From positions 62,001-126,000 of the forward strand of contig JAWVEY010000008.1 of the NCBI GenBank assembly GCA_033856515.1: a DNA stretch of 64,000 nucleotides, read 5' to 3'. The translations under genes were made by a program, and so were the position numbers. The notes under the pieces were generated by a model. The model had not been told where the DNA came from and searched no databases. It saw only the letters and a program-made list of their open reading frames with translations. Origin of the DNA: JALZKA01 sp033856515 (GTDB lineage: Bacteria; Actinomycetota; Thermoleophilia; Solirubrobacterales; 70-9). The stretch's first letter is position 1. Each line of letters opens with the position of its first letter. Positions 42,462-50,882 of this stretch are shown piece after piece.

Positions 42462-43430
42462 CTACAGGGGACTGCCCGACTCCCCGCCGCCGCTTGAGCC
42501 AGCTTTCGCGCCGCGCTCGATCAGGCGGGGCTCGCCACGCTCGGGGAATGGGATCTCGATCACGTCGAAGTCGCGGGGCGCGATGGCGCCCGGGAATTCC
42601 TCGCGCGCCTCGTCAAGCACCGCGCCGACGTGGTAGCGCGACGAGATGTGGACGAGCGCGAGCATGCGCACGTGTGCCTCTGCGGCGAGCTTCGCGGCCT
42701 GGCGGGCCGTTGAGTGCTTCGTCTCGTGCGCGCGCTGGGCTTCGTCGTCGGCAAAGCTCGCCTCGTGGACGAGGAGCTCGGCCGCGTGGGCGGCGACGAG
42801 CGCGAGCTCGCACGGCTCGGTGTCGCCGGTGACGACGACCTTGCGGCCGGTGCGAGTCTCCCCCATCACCTGCGCCGGCTCGACGCCATTCACGCTTTCG
42901 CCGGCCTGAAGGCGGGCGAAGTCAGGGCCGGGGCTGACGCCCAGGCGCTCGGCTTCCGCGGGATCGAAGCGGCCGGGTCGCTCGTCCTCGACCAGGGCAT
43001 AGCCGAAGGCACGAACGCGATGCTCGACCTCGAACGGCCGCATCTCGTACGTGTCGTAGCGGACGGGCGCGGACCCGCTCAGCTCGATCAGCTCGAGCGG
43101 ATACGAAACGTTTCCCATGATCCGCCGCAGCGCGACGAAGAGCTCGTCGAGGCCGGGCGGGCCGAAGATGCGAAGCGGAGTCTCCCGCCCGTTCAGCTCA
43201 TAGGTCTTGAGCAGGCCAGGGACGCCTAGGTAGTGGTCGGCGTGGTAGTGCGTGATGTAGAGGTCGTCGACCTGGACGAGCCCCGTCGAACGCTGCATCT
43301 GGCGCTGAGCCCCCTCACCGCAGTCGATGAGGATGCGATCACCGCCCGCACGGACGAGCAGGCACGCCGTAGCCCTCCGAGCCGTCGGCACGGAGCCACC
43401 GGTGCCAAGAAAGACAACGTCGAGGTCCAT
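42462..43430 (-). CDS. rnz: Ribonuclease Z
   Basis: Encodes 322 residues. The N-terminal VVFLGTGGSVPTARRATACLLV and zinc motif THYHADHYLGVPGLL, the ELSGSAPVRYDTYEM region, the ADDEAQRAHETKHSTA and the VHISSRYH segment are all RNase Z / tRNase Z features. It cuts the 3' trailer of tRNA precursors. The flexible-arm region is compact. The tRNA-Arg gene next to it encodes no CCA, consistent with a need for this enzyme. The gene is divergent from the tRNA gene. Confidence 0.94.
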   Translation of the reverse strand: MDLDVVFLGTGGSVPTARRATACLLVRAGGDRILIDCGEGAQRQMQRSTGLVQVDDLYITHYHADHYLGVPGLLKTYELNGRETPLRIFGPPGLDELFVALRRIMGNVSYPLELIELSGSAPVRYDTYEMRPFEVEHRVRAFGYALVEDERPGRFDPAEAERLGVSPGPDFARLQAGESVNGVEPAQVMGETRTGRKVVVTGDTEPCELALVAAHAAELLVHEASFADDEAQRAHETKHSTARQAAKLAAEAHVRMLALVHISSRYHVGAVLDEAREEFPGAIAPRDFDVIEIPFPERGEPRLIERGAKAGSSGGGESGSPL

Positions 43431-43452
43431 GGAGGCGAGAGTAACGGCGACA

Positions 43453-43505
43453 CCCGCATGTGTACTCCGGCTTTCGCCCAGCGGTAGCGGGAGTACACAC
43501 GCGGG
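43453..43505. other. Long inverted repeat between rnz and tRNA-Arg
   Basis: Arms cccgcatgtgtactcc (43453-43468) and ggagtacacacgcggg (43490-43505) match over 16 bases with one mismatch; the spacer is 21 bases. It sits 23 bases upstream of the rnz start and 20 bases before the tRNA, where promoters must lie. Operator, attenuator or insertion element are possible. Confidence 0.55.
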
Positions 43506-43524
43506 CGTAAGCTGAGACCAATCG

Positions 43525-43597
43525 GCGCCCGTAGCTCAGTGGATAGAGCGCCACCCTCCGGAGGTGGAAGTCGCAGGTTCGAATCCTGCCGGGCGCG
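43525..43597 (+). tRNA. tRNA-Arg (CCG)
   Basis: All four arms fold: acceptor gcgcccg/cgggcgc (7 of 7 pairs), D arm gctc/gagc, anticodon stem ccacc/ggtgg with loop ctccgga (anticodon CCG), variable aagtc, T arm gcagg/cctgc with loop ttcgaat, discriminator G. CCA is not encoded. CGG codons are read as Arg. The end lies one base before the stop codon of the convergent peptidase gene. Confidence 0.97.
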
Positions 43598-44470
43598 TTA
43601 CGGGTTGTGCTGCACGTGCCACCACTCGGACGGGATCGTCCCCACCCATCCGTAGGCGTAGCCGATCTGGTCAATCACGTCGCGCATGACCGGCTCTGCG
43701 ACGTCCACCGCGGTGCCGGTCTCGTGAGAGCTCGTGCCGGGCGGGTTCGCCGGCGCGCCCTGACCCGATAGGTACAGGTCGTAGAGCTCCTGCTGCTGCG
43801 CTGTGGTTCGGTAAGCCGATGCGGGACCGCCCGGATACAGGTCGACTCCGTAGTTCGAGAGCGAGTCGCTTCGCATCGCGTTCCAGGACTCGGCCGCCGC
43901 CGGCTCCAGGGCCAGATCGCCCGAAGGAGACGGAATCGTGCCCATCCCCGCAGGCACCGCCGAAGGCGCTGGGATCGCAAGGCTTATCCCCTCGACCAGG
44001 ATGCCAGCGGGATCGAGGCCGTTCACGGCCGCAAGGTCAGCAACGGTGACGCTGTTCGCAGCTGCGATCGAGGACAGGGTCTCGCCGTACACGACCGTGT
44101 GCGAGCCCGCCGAAGCGGCAGGGGCCGCCGGAGCCACCGCAGTGGTATCCGTGGCGACGGTCTCCGTGGTAGCGGGCGATCCGGGCACGATGCCGGCGTT
44201 CACAAGCGCCACGGCTCCCTCATCGACGGTCGGCACCTGGATCGTCTGTCCCACGACCACCGGCGTGTCCTCTGACATCCCGTTGAAGACGGCCACGGTC
44301 CGGGTCGTCAGGTTGTTCGCCGCCGAGATCGACCACAACGTCTCCCCAGGCGCGACGATGTGGGGCGCGCTGGCGCGTGCGGAAGTCGAGTGCGCGAGAC
44401 CCGCCACGATCGCAGCGCAAGCGATCACAACCTGGCGCTTGCGCCCGTCCCATCTCTGAATTGGCGACAC
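43598..44470 (-). CDS. Secreted LysM / M15 D,D-carboxypeptidase-like protein
   Basis: Encodes 290 residues from GTG 44470, chosen because AAGGAG lies 7 bases upstream. A signal segment (VVIACAAIVAGLAHSTSARA) is followed by two LysM domains (IVAPGETLWSISAANNLTTRTVAVFNGM and TVVYGETLSSIAAANSVTVADLAAVNGL) joined by an Ala/Thr-rich linker. The C-terminal M15B peptidase has SAYRTTAQQQELY, the zinc motif SSHETGTAVDV and EWWHVQH. It should bind peptidoglycan and trim D-alanyl peptides outside the membrane. Its leader holds a stable acccc-cgaa-ggggt hairpin. Confidence 0.9.
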   Translation of the reverse strand: MSPIQRWDGRKRQVVIACAAIVAGLAHSTSARASAPHIVAPGETLWSISAANNLTTRTVAVFNGMSEDTPVVVGQTIQVPTVDEGAVALVNAGIVPGSPATTETVATDTTAVAPAAPAASAGSHTVVYGETLSSIAAANSVTVADLAAVNGLDPAGILVEGISLAIPAPSAVPAGMGTIPSPSGDLALEPAAAESWNAMRSDSLSNYGVDLYPGGPASAYRTTAQQQELYDLYLSGQGAPANPPGTSSHETGTAVDVAEPVMRDVIDQIGYAYGWVGTIPSEWWHVQHNP

Positions 44471-44592
44471 CGACCGACTCCTTCCATCAGTTACCCCCGA
44501 AGGGGTCACTTACGGTGCGCCCGCCCCCGCTCCTCGCCGGATTGACCGCGGTTACGCGCCCTGCAAGCGACTGCCCCGCCTAGGATGGGCCG

Positions 44593-45849
44593 ATGCCCGG
44601 CCGAGACATCGACGTGACCCTCTTCGGCGCCACTAGCGTCACGGGCCGCCAGATCGCCAAGTACCTCGCGCAGCGAGCCCCGGAAGTGAGCGCCACATGG
44701 GCCGCCGCGGCGCGCAGCCCCGAGAAGCTCTCATCGACACTCGCCGACGTCGGCGTCGAAGGTGCGACGACGATCGCGGCGGACGTCACCGACCCCGACT
44801 CGCTCAAGGCGATGGCCGAGCGCACCAGGGTCGTCCTCAACCTCGTCGGCCCATACACCTCATACGGCCGCCCGGTGATCGACGCCTGCGTCGCCGACGG
44901 CGCCCACTACGTCGACCTTTCGGGCGAGATGCCGTTCGTCTCCAGAACCACGCGCGACGTCCACGCCGAAGCCGAGAGGGCCGGCGTCAAGGTCGTCCAG
45001 GTCTGCGGCTTCGAGTCCCTGCCGCCCGACATGGGCGTCGCCCTCGCCGCGGAGACAGCACGTGAGCGTCACTCGGAAGAGCTTGCATCCGTCGAGGTCG
45101 CCGTGCGGACCCTCCAGTTGCCCCCGGGAATACCCCGCCTCACCGACATGGTCTCCGGCGGCACGATGCAGAGCCTCGCCCAGGCGGTCGGCGAGCACGA
45201 TGCGGAGCGCATTCTGGATCCTGCCGCCATGGTCTTCGACGAGGCGCGCTGCGAGGAGATCCGGCGCATGAGCCCGATCAAGCTTGCGCCGCAGCGGAGT
45301 GTGGACGGCGCGGTGCTGGCGCCCATGGTGCCGGTCGCCTACATCAACCCAGCCGTAATACATCGCTCCGCGGCGCTCTCGGACCGGCCGGTCTTCGCAT
45401 ACCGCGAGGGCATGGCAATGGATGGCAGTGCAGCCACGCTTCCCTTCCGCTACGCCGCAGCCGGCACCCTCTCGGGTATCCAGGCCGCAACCAAGGCCGC
45501 GGCCGGCGCCCGCACTTCGATCAGACAGCGCACCTCATCCGTCCTCACCCGCGTCCTCCCCGATTCCGGCTTCGGCCCCCGCCCCGACCGGCTCGAGCAG
45601 TGGCGCTGGCGAATGGACGTAAACGCCGCGACGATAAGCGGCGAGACCGTCCACGTCCGCATCGACGCGGAGGGCCACCCCGGCTACCTCGCAACCTCGC
45701 GCATGATGGGCGAGGCCGGCCTCGTTCTCGCGGACGACTCGCTCGCAGCAGATCGCGCCGGCTGCCTGACGCCCTCGGTTGCCCTGGGAATCGCGTCGGC
45801 GGAGCGCTTCGACGCCGCCGGCCTGCGCTTCCGCGTCTCCGACGCCTAA
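44593..45849 (+). CDS. Saccharopine-dehydrogenase-like / trans-acting enoyl reductase family oxidoreductase
   Basis: Encodes 418 residues. The N-terminal Rossmann domain has DVTLFGATSVTGRQIAKYLA and LNLVGPYTSYGRPVIDACVADGAHYVDLSGE, exactly the signature of the actinobacterial and eukaryotic saccharopine-dehydrogenase-like group that includes the mycobacterial trans-acting enoyl reductase of phenolic glycolipid synthesis. The C-terminal half ends GETVHVRIDAEGHPGYLATSRMMGEAGL. It uses NAD(P)H. The substrate here is unknown; no polyketide synthase is near. It is divergent from the LysM peptidase gene. Confidence 0.85.
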   Translation: MPGRDIDVTLFGATSVTGRQIAKYLAQRAPEVSATWAAAARSPEKLSSTLADVGVEGATTIAADVTDPDSLKAMAERTRVVLNLVGPYTSYGRPVIDACVADGAHYVDLSGEMPFVSRTTRDVHAEAERAGVKVVQVCGFESLPPDMGVALAAETARERHSEELASVEVAVRTLQLPPGIPRLTDMVSGGTMQSLAQAVGEHDAERILDPAAMVFDEARCEEIRRMSPIKLAPQRSVDGAVLAPMVPVAYINPAVIHRSAALSDRPVFAYREGMAMDGSAATLPFRYAAAGTLSGIQAATKAAAGARTSIRQRTSSVLTRVLPDSGFGPRPDRLEQWRWRMDVNAATISGETVHVRIDAEGHPGYLATSRMMGEAGLVLADDSLAADRAGCLTPSVALGIASAERFDAAGLRFRVSDA

Positions 45850-45878
45850 CAGAGCGCGAGCCGGGTAACGCGGTCTGA

Positions 45879-46310
45879 GTGGAGGAGTTCGTCCTAGATC
45901 TGACCAACGGCAACGTCGCCGAAGTGAAGGTCATCCTCGCGTCGGTGATCGCGGCGCTCGCGATCTACCAGCTGGCGCTTGCCGCCGTCGGCTACGGAAA
46001 GCTCCGCCTCCCGTTCCTTGCGAATCCAGCTGCTCTGCGGGGGCACCGGGCGATCGGCGACACGAGCTTCGCCCTCGCCGTCATCACGGGCGTCATGTGC
46101 CTGTCCGTCTACGGCTTTGAGGACGACGGCGGCATACACGCCGTCGCCGGCGCGATCGTGCTGGGGACACTCGTTGTGAAGACCTGCATCGTCCGGTCCG
46201 ACAGCCTCAAGATCGGCCGCCTGCTTCCGCCGCTGGGCATCGCGGTCTTTCTCCTCTTCATGATCACCTGGGCAACCTCAGCCGGCGACTTTTTGATCGA
46301 GGGGCCATGA
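45879..46310 (+). CDS. Four-helix membrane protein (DUF6529-like)
   Basis: Encodes 143 residues from GTG 45879. Four transmembrane segments are clear (VILASVIAALAIYQLALAAV, SFALAVITGVMCLSVYGF, IHAVAGAIVLGTLVVKTCIV, GIAVFLLFMITWATSA). Conserved-looking His residues in GHRAIGD and IHAVAG face the core and could bind heme, as in small b-type cytochromes; this is inference. Its family resemblance (DUF6529) is from memory and moderate. It overlaps the next gene by ATGA. Confidence 0.7.
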   Translation: MEEFVLDLTNGNVAEVKVILASVIAALAIYQLALAAVGYGKLRLPFLANPAALRGHRAIGDTSFALAVITGVMCLSVYGFEDDGGIHAVAGAIVLGTLVVKTCIVRSDSLKIGRLLPPLGIAVFLLFMITWATSAGDFLIEGP

Positions 46311-46558
46311 GCCACGAGCGGATGAACGACGAGCGCACGCACTGGCCCCAGATCATCGGGTCGATCGTCGTGGCGCTAGCAATCGTCGCCGTCGCGATCC
46401 TCATCACCACGGCGAAATTCGGCAGCACCTCCAGCGCCAAGATCCAAGCCCGCGAAGACCGGATCGACCTCCAGGAAGAGCGAGCAAAGGATCGCCAGGA
46501 CGCCTTGGAGGAACGGCTGAAAGCGTCAGAAGACCGCCGCGAAGAAGCGTCGGAATAG
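46307..46558 (+). CDS. Small membrane protein with cytoplasmic coiled coil
   Basis: Encodes 83 residues, overlapping the upstream gene by 4 bases. One transmembrane helix (about 14-36, IIGSIVVALAIVAVAILITTA) is followed by a strongly charged heptad-like stretch (IQAREDRIDLQEERAKDRQDALEERLKASEDRREEA). It likely partners with the four-helix protein encoded just before. No known family. Confidence 0.75.
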   Translation: MSHERMNDERTHWPQIIGSIVVALAIVAVAILITTAKFGSTSSAKIQAREDRIDLQEERAKDRQDALEERLKASEDRREEASE

Positions 46559-46568
46559 GCTCAGCGCC

Positions 46569-47501
46569 GTGAAATGGAAGCCCAGGAAGAAGTCCGGCGG
46601 CGACGTCGTCGACCTGCGCGGAGACTCGGATTCGCCGAGTAGCGGTGGTCGTGGCGGCCTCGGCGGGATCTCGCTCCCCGGTGGCGCGATCGGAGGCATC
46701 GGCGGAACGACAGGCGTGATCATCGCGCTCGTTATCGTGGGCATCCAGATCTTCGGCGGCGGCTCGGTGGCGGGCTTCGATGTGGGTCAGATCCTTGGCC
46801 CAGGCGCTGCTCCGCCCGGCGCGGACAACCCTCAACCGCTGCCGCCCGATCAGGATCCGCAGCGCGAGCTCACCGAGTTCTCCGAGTACGTGTTCGGCGA
46901 CACGCAGAAGACCTGGGAGAAGTCCTTCGAGGAAGGCGGTGAGGATTACGAGCCGGCGACGCTCGTCCTCTACGACGTCGACGTCTCCACGGACGGTTGC
47001 GGCAGCGCCACTTCAGCGGTCGGTCCCTTCTACTGCCCCGCAGATTCGAAGGTTTATCTCGATCAGACTTTCTACGAGGACATGGAGCGCCAGCTCGGCG
47101 GAGGCGGCGACTTCGCCTGGGCCTATGTGATCGCCCACGAGATGGGACACCACGTCCAGAACCTCCTCGGCACGAACGACCGCGTCGCGAATCTCGAACA
47201 AGACGACCCCGATAGTGCGAACGAGCTCTCAGTTCGCACCGAGCTCCAAGCCGACTGCTACGCCGGCGTCTGGGCCGCGACCGTCTTCGCCGAGGGCGAC
47301 CTGGAGTCAGGCGACCTCGACGAGGCGTTCACCACCGCCGAGGCGATCGGCGACGACCGCCTGCAAGAGCAGGCCGGCCAGTCAGTCAACCCCGACTCGT
47401 TCACCCACGGCTCCTCCGAGCAGCGACGCGAGTGGTTTGAGCGCGGCTACTCCTCCGGCGATCCGTCGGACTGCGACACGTTCTCGCCCGAGTCCATCTG
47501 A
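46569..47501 (+). CDS. Neutral zinc metallopeptidase (YpfJ family)
   Basis: Encodes 310 residues from GTG 46569. The YpfJ-type zinc peptidase features are here: a Gly-rich N terminus with one membrane helix (GVIIALVIVGIQIFGGG), the QRELTEFSEYVFGDTQKTWEK block, GPFYCPADSKVYLD and the zinc site IAHEMGHHVQNLLG with a downstream Glu (RTELQADCYAGVWA). Two Cys pairs may stabilise the extracytoplasmic domain. The biological substrate is unknown. The 3' end overlaps the convergent coiled-coil gene by 55 bases. Confidence 0.92.
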   Translation: MKWKPRKKSGGDVVDLRGDSDSPSSGGRGGLGGISLPGGAIGGIGGTTGVIIALVIVGIQIFGGGSVAGFDVGQILGPGAAPPGADNPQPLPPDQDPQRELTEFSEYVFGDTQKTWEKSFEEGGEDYEPATLVLYDVDVSTDGCGSATSAVGPFYCPADSKVYLDQTFYEDMERQLGGGGDFAWAYVIAHEMGHHVQNLLGTNDRVANLEQDDPDSANELSVRTELQADCYAGVWAATVFAEGDLESGDLDEAFTTAEAIGDDRLQEQAGQSVNPDSFTHGSSEQRREWFERGYSSGDPSDCDTFSPESI

Positions 47502-47923
47502 GCCAATTCGTCGGCGACGGCGGCCTCCGCTTCGAGTTCTCCTGCGGCGGCGTCCTCAGCTTCAGCATCGCCATTGGCGCCGCGGCGCCGCGTGAGGCGT
47601 CGCATCGGGTGAAGGGCAAGGCTGAGGTCTTCCAAGCGAGGCTCCAGAGCTTCGATCCGGGCGGCAACGACATCCATGTGCGGCACGAGCGGCTCGACCG
47701 CTGCGCGCATCCCCTGCACCTCTTCGCCGAGGCCGTCAACCCCCACCCGCATCCGATGGACCTCGTCGCCCATTGTGCGAACGCCATCGCGGATCTCCTC
47801 GAGTGACTTCGCCACCTCGGGAAGAAGCGCCACCGAGTCGCGCACTGATCTCAACGACTCAGAGATGTTGCGAAGGCCGTCGGTGATCGGCCCGATGTCG
47901 ATAGGCAGCCGCAAGTTCGCCAC
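47447..47923 (-). CDS. Coiled-coil protein downstream of merR
   Basis: Encodes 158 residues from GTG 47923, which follows the merR stop with a two-base gap. The N-terminal helical region (about 15-105) has heptad-type hydrophobic spacing (LRNISESLRSVRDSVALLPEVAKSLEEIRDGVRTMGDEVHRMRVGV). Then come a basic patch (PMRRLTRRRG) and an acidic, low-complexity tail. The pattern recalls phasins or granule- and envelope-associated scaffolds, but I cannot assign it. It is co-transcribed with merR. Confidence 0.75.
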   Translation of the reverse strand: MANLRLPIDIGPITDGLRNISESLRSVRDSVALLPEVAKSLEEIRDGVRTMGDEVHRMRVGVDGLGEEVQGMRAAVEPLVPHMDVVAARIEALEPRLEDLSLALHPMRRLTRRRGANGDAEAEDAAAGELEAEAAVADELAQMDSGENVSQSDGSPEE

Positions 47924-47925
47924 GG

Positions 47926-48729
47926 CTACCGCTTCCTCCGCCGGCGCCCAGGTTCGGTTCCGATCCGCTGAAGCTCGCGGCCGAACTCGTCCTCGACTGC
48001 CTTGGTCATGGTCATCTGGAACATCGCCTCGAGCGCCTGTGACGCCACCGGGCGCATCCGTTCGATCGAGTCGACCACGTTCGGCCACTCCTCTTCCGGG
48101 CGCCCTTTCTCCTCGAAAGGCTGCCAGACCGAGGAGACGAACAACCGCACGAATGCGTCAGCGACGTATTCACTCGAGCGCTTCATGACGTCGACGACGT
48201 CCAGGAGCGCCTCCGCCGGCACACCGCGCTCGATCATCTCGGCGGCGATCTCGAGCAGCCGCGGGCTTGAGACCTCAAACGAGGCAGGGCCAACCGGCGA
48301 GACGAGGCCGAGCTTTATCGCCCGGCGGAGCAGGAGCGGCGTTCCATCTGCGCCGAAGCGGTCCCGGAGCTCGGACATGGTGAAGATCTGAGGCCGCTCG
48401 GATTCGAACGGCTCCGTGACGGCGCGACGGAAGTCCATGATCGACTCCGACGCCTCGCCACTCGCCCCCTCGAGTAGGCGCTCGATCCCCTTCAGGTTGA
48501 AGCCGTCGGCCTGAAGCTGCGAGATCAGCTGCAACCGCGTCACGTGGCCCGAGCCGTAGTAGCCCACGCGGTGGCGCACCTCGGGAGGCGGCAGCAGGCC
48601 ACGCGCCTGGTGCGCGCGGATGTTTCTCACGCTCATGCCACTCTCGGCGGCGAGCTGCTCGACCGTGAGGGCGTTTTCGTCCGTCCCTTCCGTGGGAATC
48701 GCCTCAACGACCCTTAGATCCCGCTCCAT
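47926..48729 (-). CDS. MerR-family transcriptional regulator
   Basis: Encodes 267 residues from ATG 48729; upstream in-frame codons overlap the operator region. The MerR winged helix is at about 18-85: LTVEQLAAESGMSVRNIRAHQARGLLPPPEVRHRVGYYGSGHVTRLQLISQLQADGFNL. A large helical C-terminal domain follows, with a basic end (GRRRRKR). Ligand unknown. The intergenic region with the divergent membrane operon contains ACATG-centred palindromes that could be its operator. Confidence 0.88.
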   Translation of the reverse strand: MERDLRVVEAIPTEGTDENALTVEQLAAESGMSVRNIRAHQARGLLPPPEVRHRVGYYGSGHVTRLQLISQLQADGFNLKGIERLLEGASGEASESIMDFRRAVTEPFESERPQIFTMSELRDRFGADGTPLLLRRAIKLGLVSPVGPASFEVSSPRLLEIAAEMIERGVPAEALLDVVDVMKRSSEYVADAFVRLFVSSVWQPFEEKGRPEEEWPNVVDSIERMRPVASQALEAMFQMTMTKAVEDEFGRELQRIGTEPGRRRRKR

Positions 48730-48756
48730 GCTCAAGAAGCTATCACCCCTCTGTGA

Positions 48757-48814
48757 TACATGTACCAACGTGACATGGTTTGATGTAACAATGTCAGGGC
48801 ACAGGGTTTACATG
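48757..48814. promoter_or_regulatory. Operator-like ACATG repeats between merR and the membrane operon
   Basis: The perfect palindrome tacatgta (48757-48764), the inverted pair tgacat/atgtca (48771-48776, 48791-48796) and a third ACATG (near 48809) lie in an unusually AT-rich patch. Regulators of the MerR type bind such dyads between or near promoter elements. Confidence 0.55.
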
Positions 48815-48858
48815 CCCAGACGCTCATGCGTAGCCACCCCACTGGAAGGAACCCGTCG

Positions 48859-50757
48859 ATGACGCGAAAGCTCACCTCCGCCCTGCTGCTCGCCGGCGCG
48901 ACCTCGTTGGCCGCCCCTGCGCTTGCCCTCGCTCAGGCGACCGAAGAGGCCCCGCCCGCCGGCGGCGCCGCAATCGGCCAGGTGATCATCGCGACCGCCG
49001 GAGCGATGGTGCTCACAGCGGCCCTCCTCTACTTCGGCCTTGGCCACCGCTCGGGCAAGGTCCCCTATCTCGGGCGCCTCGCGAACTACTCCGAGCGCGT
49101 GAGCGGCCTGCCTGGCTGGACGGCGCTCCCATCTGCGATCGCAACCGGCGCGCTCCTTGTCGCCTTCCTCGGCTTCCTCTGGGACGTCTCGATCCACATC
49201 GACACCGGACGCGACGAGGGTCCCCTCGCCAACCCCTCGCACTACCTCATCCTCGGAGGCCTCTTCGGGATCTTTGCCGCCGGCTTCGTCGCGTGCGTGC
49301 TGCCTCTTGAGAAGCCTTCGAAGAGCGCCGTGCGCATCGTCGGCGACTGGTACGCGCCGCTCGGCGGTGTCGTCATCGCGGTGTGCGGCATGTTCGCCCT
49401 GATCGGCTTCCCCCTCGACGACGTCTGGCACCGGATCTTCGGCCAGGACGTGACGCTCTGGGGCCCGACGCACCTGATGCTGATCGGCGGCGCCGCGATG
49501 ACCCTGATCGGGGTCGCGATCCTGATGGTCGAGGCCGGACGCGTCGACGTCGTTCGCAAGCGCGGCGAGCAACCGTGGGTCCTCTGGCTCCGCCGCGTCG
49601 CCTTGTCGGGCGGCCTCCTGCTCGGCCTCATGGTCTTCCCCGTCGAGTTCGACTTCGGCGTTCCGCAGTTCCGCATGATCTTTGGCCCGATGCTCATCAT
49701 GATCGCCGCCGGTGTTGGGCTCACAGCAACGCGCCTGTGGCTCGGACGAGGCGCGGCAATCGGCGCCGTCGGATTCTTCCTCCTGCTCCGAGGAGTCGTA
49801 TCGGTGATCGTCGGTCCCATCCTGGGCGAGACGACCCCGCACTTCGCGCTCTTCATCGTCGAAGGCCTCGTGGTTGAAGCCGTCTTCCTCGCCCTCCCCC
49901 GCGCTCGCCCGCTCACGCTTGGGTTGGTAACGGGCGTTGGGATCGGCACGATCGGCCTTGCGTCCGAATGGGCGTGGTCGAACATCTGGATGCCTATTCC
50001 CTGGACGTCAGACCTCCTCCCAGAGGGCGCCATCGTGGGCTTCCTCGCCGCCGTGGGCGGATCGCTTCTGGGCGCCTGGGTTGGTGCGCATCTGGCCTCG
50101 GACTCGATGCCACGACTCCGCTCGACACGGAACGGCGCCATTGTCGGCGCGGCCATAGTGGCCATCCTCGTGGGCTTCGCCGCCCTCAAGCCGGCTGCCG
50201 AGGGCGTCAGCGCCCGCGTCACCCTGGCCGAGGCTGGCCCGGGCGAGGTCGTCCCCACGGTGCGTATGACGCCTACCGACGCCGCAGACGGCGCCGAGTT
50301 CATCAACGTCACCTCATGGCAAGGCGGCGGGCTCGTGATCGCTGAGCTCGAATCGACGGGCTCCCCGGGCACCTTTACGACCGACGAGCCGGTTCCGGTC
50401 ACCGGCTCCTGGAAGACCATGGTCCGCTACTCGAACGGCAACACCCTCAACTCGATGCCGATCTACATGCCCGAGGACACGGCAATCCCGGTCGAGGGCG
50501 TACCCGCGGAGCCCAGCTTTGAACGCTCGTTCCAGGCCGACCACGAGGTGCTTCAGCGCGAGCAGAAGGACGTCGTCGGCTGGCTCACGGTCGTCGCCTA
50601 CCTCGTCGTCGCGTTCATCGCAATCGCCCTCCTCGTGATGATCGCCTGGGCGCTCCATCGCCTTGCGGTGGTCGTCGAGGAACCGTCAGAGCAGGAGCAG
50701 GAGGCCCCGGCGACAAGCACGGAACGCACCAAGATCGGGCCCGAGGTGACCGCGTGA
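48859..50757 (+). CDS. Polytopic membrane protein with duplicated His/Asp motif
   Basis: Encodes 632 residues from ATG 48859, with GGAAGGA 8 bases upstream. A signal-like N terminus (LLLAGATSLAAPALALAQA) is followed by about 12 transmembrane helices, an outside domain (about 415-545) of beta character (VRMTPTDAADGAEFINVTSWQGG, PVPVTGSWKTMVRYSNGN), like YtkA/CopC-type modules, and a last helix. Two related motifs lie in the membrane part: WDVSIHIDTGRDEG..NPSHYLILGG and DDVWHRIFGQDVTLWGPTHLMLIGG. They could ligate metal or heme. No known family. It is coupled to the small peptide gene by GTGA. Confidence 0.8.
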   Translation: MTRKLTSALLLAGATSLAAPALALAQATEEAPPAGGAAIGQVIIATAGAMVLTAALLYFGLGHRSGKVPYLGRLANYSERVSGLPGWTALPSAIATGALLVAFLGFLWDVSIHIDTGRDEGPLANPSHYLILGGLFGIFAAGFVACVLPLEKPSKSAVRIVGDWYAPLGGVVIAVCGMFALIGFPLDDVWHRIFGQDVTLWGPTHLMLIGGAAMTLIGVAILMVEAGRVDVVRKRGEQPWVLWLRRVALSGGLLLGLMVFPVEFDFGVPQFRMIFGPMLIMIAAGVGLTATRLWLGRGAAIGAVGFFLLLRGVVSVIVGPILGETTPHFALFIVEGLVVEAVFLALPRARPLTLGLVTGVGIGTIGLASEWAWSNIWMPIPWTSDLLPEGAIVGFLAAVGGSLLGAWVGAHLASDSMPRLRSTRNGAIVGAAIVAILVGFAALKPAAEGVSARVTLAEAGPGEVVPTVRMTPTDAADGAEFINVTSWQGGGLVIAELESTGSPGTFTTDEPVPVTGSWKTMVRYSNGNTLNSMPIYMPEDTAIPVEGVPAEPSFERSFQADHEVLQREQKDVVGWLTVVAYLVVAFIAIALLVMIAWALHRLAVVVEEPSEQEQEAPATSTERTKIGPEVTA

Positions 50758-50882
50758 ACATCCTGCTCGCTCACCACGCATTGGTAACCGCGATCCCATT
50801 CGTGATGCCGGCGTTCCTGGTGGTCGGAGCCGTTTTCGCCATGAGGGTCGTCGAGCGCAGACGCAATACTCACCCGGAATGA
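50754..50882 (+). CDS. Small membrane peptide (42 aa)
   Basis: A 42-codon frame from GTG 50754 to TGA 50880-50882. It overlaps the upstream gene by GTGA and the downstream hydrolase by ATGA, a double coupling that argues strongly for translation. The peptide has one hydrophobic helix (about 8-30, LVTAIPFVMPAFLVVGAVFAM) and a basic tail (RVVERRRNTHPE), so it is likely inserted with the C terminus inside. It probably works with the large membrane protein. No family recognised. Confidence 0.7.
   Translation: MNILLAHHALVTAIPFVMPAFLVVGAVFAMRVVERRRNTHPE

Noticed and set aside
44471..44592. c-di-AMP (ydaO) riboswitch before the LysM gene
   Set aside because: The conserved aptamer blocks are not visible; only the gene context suggests it.
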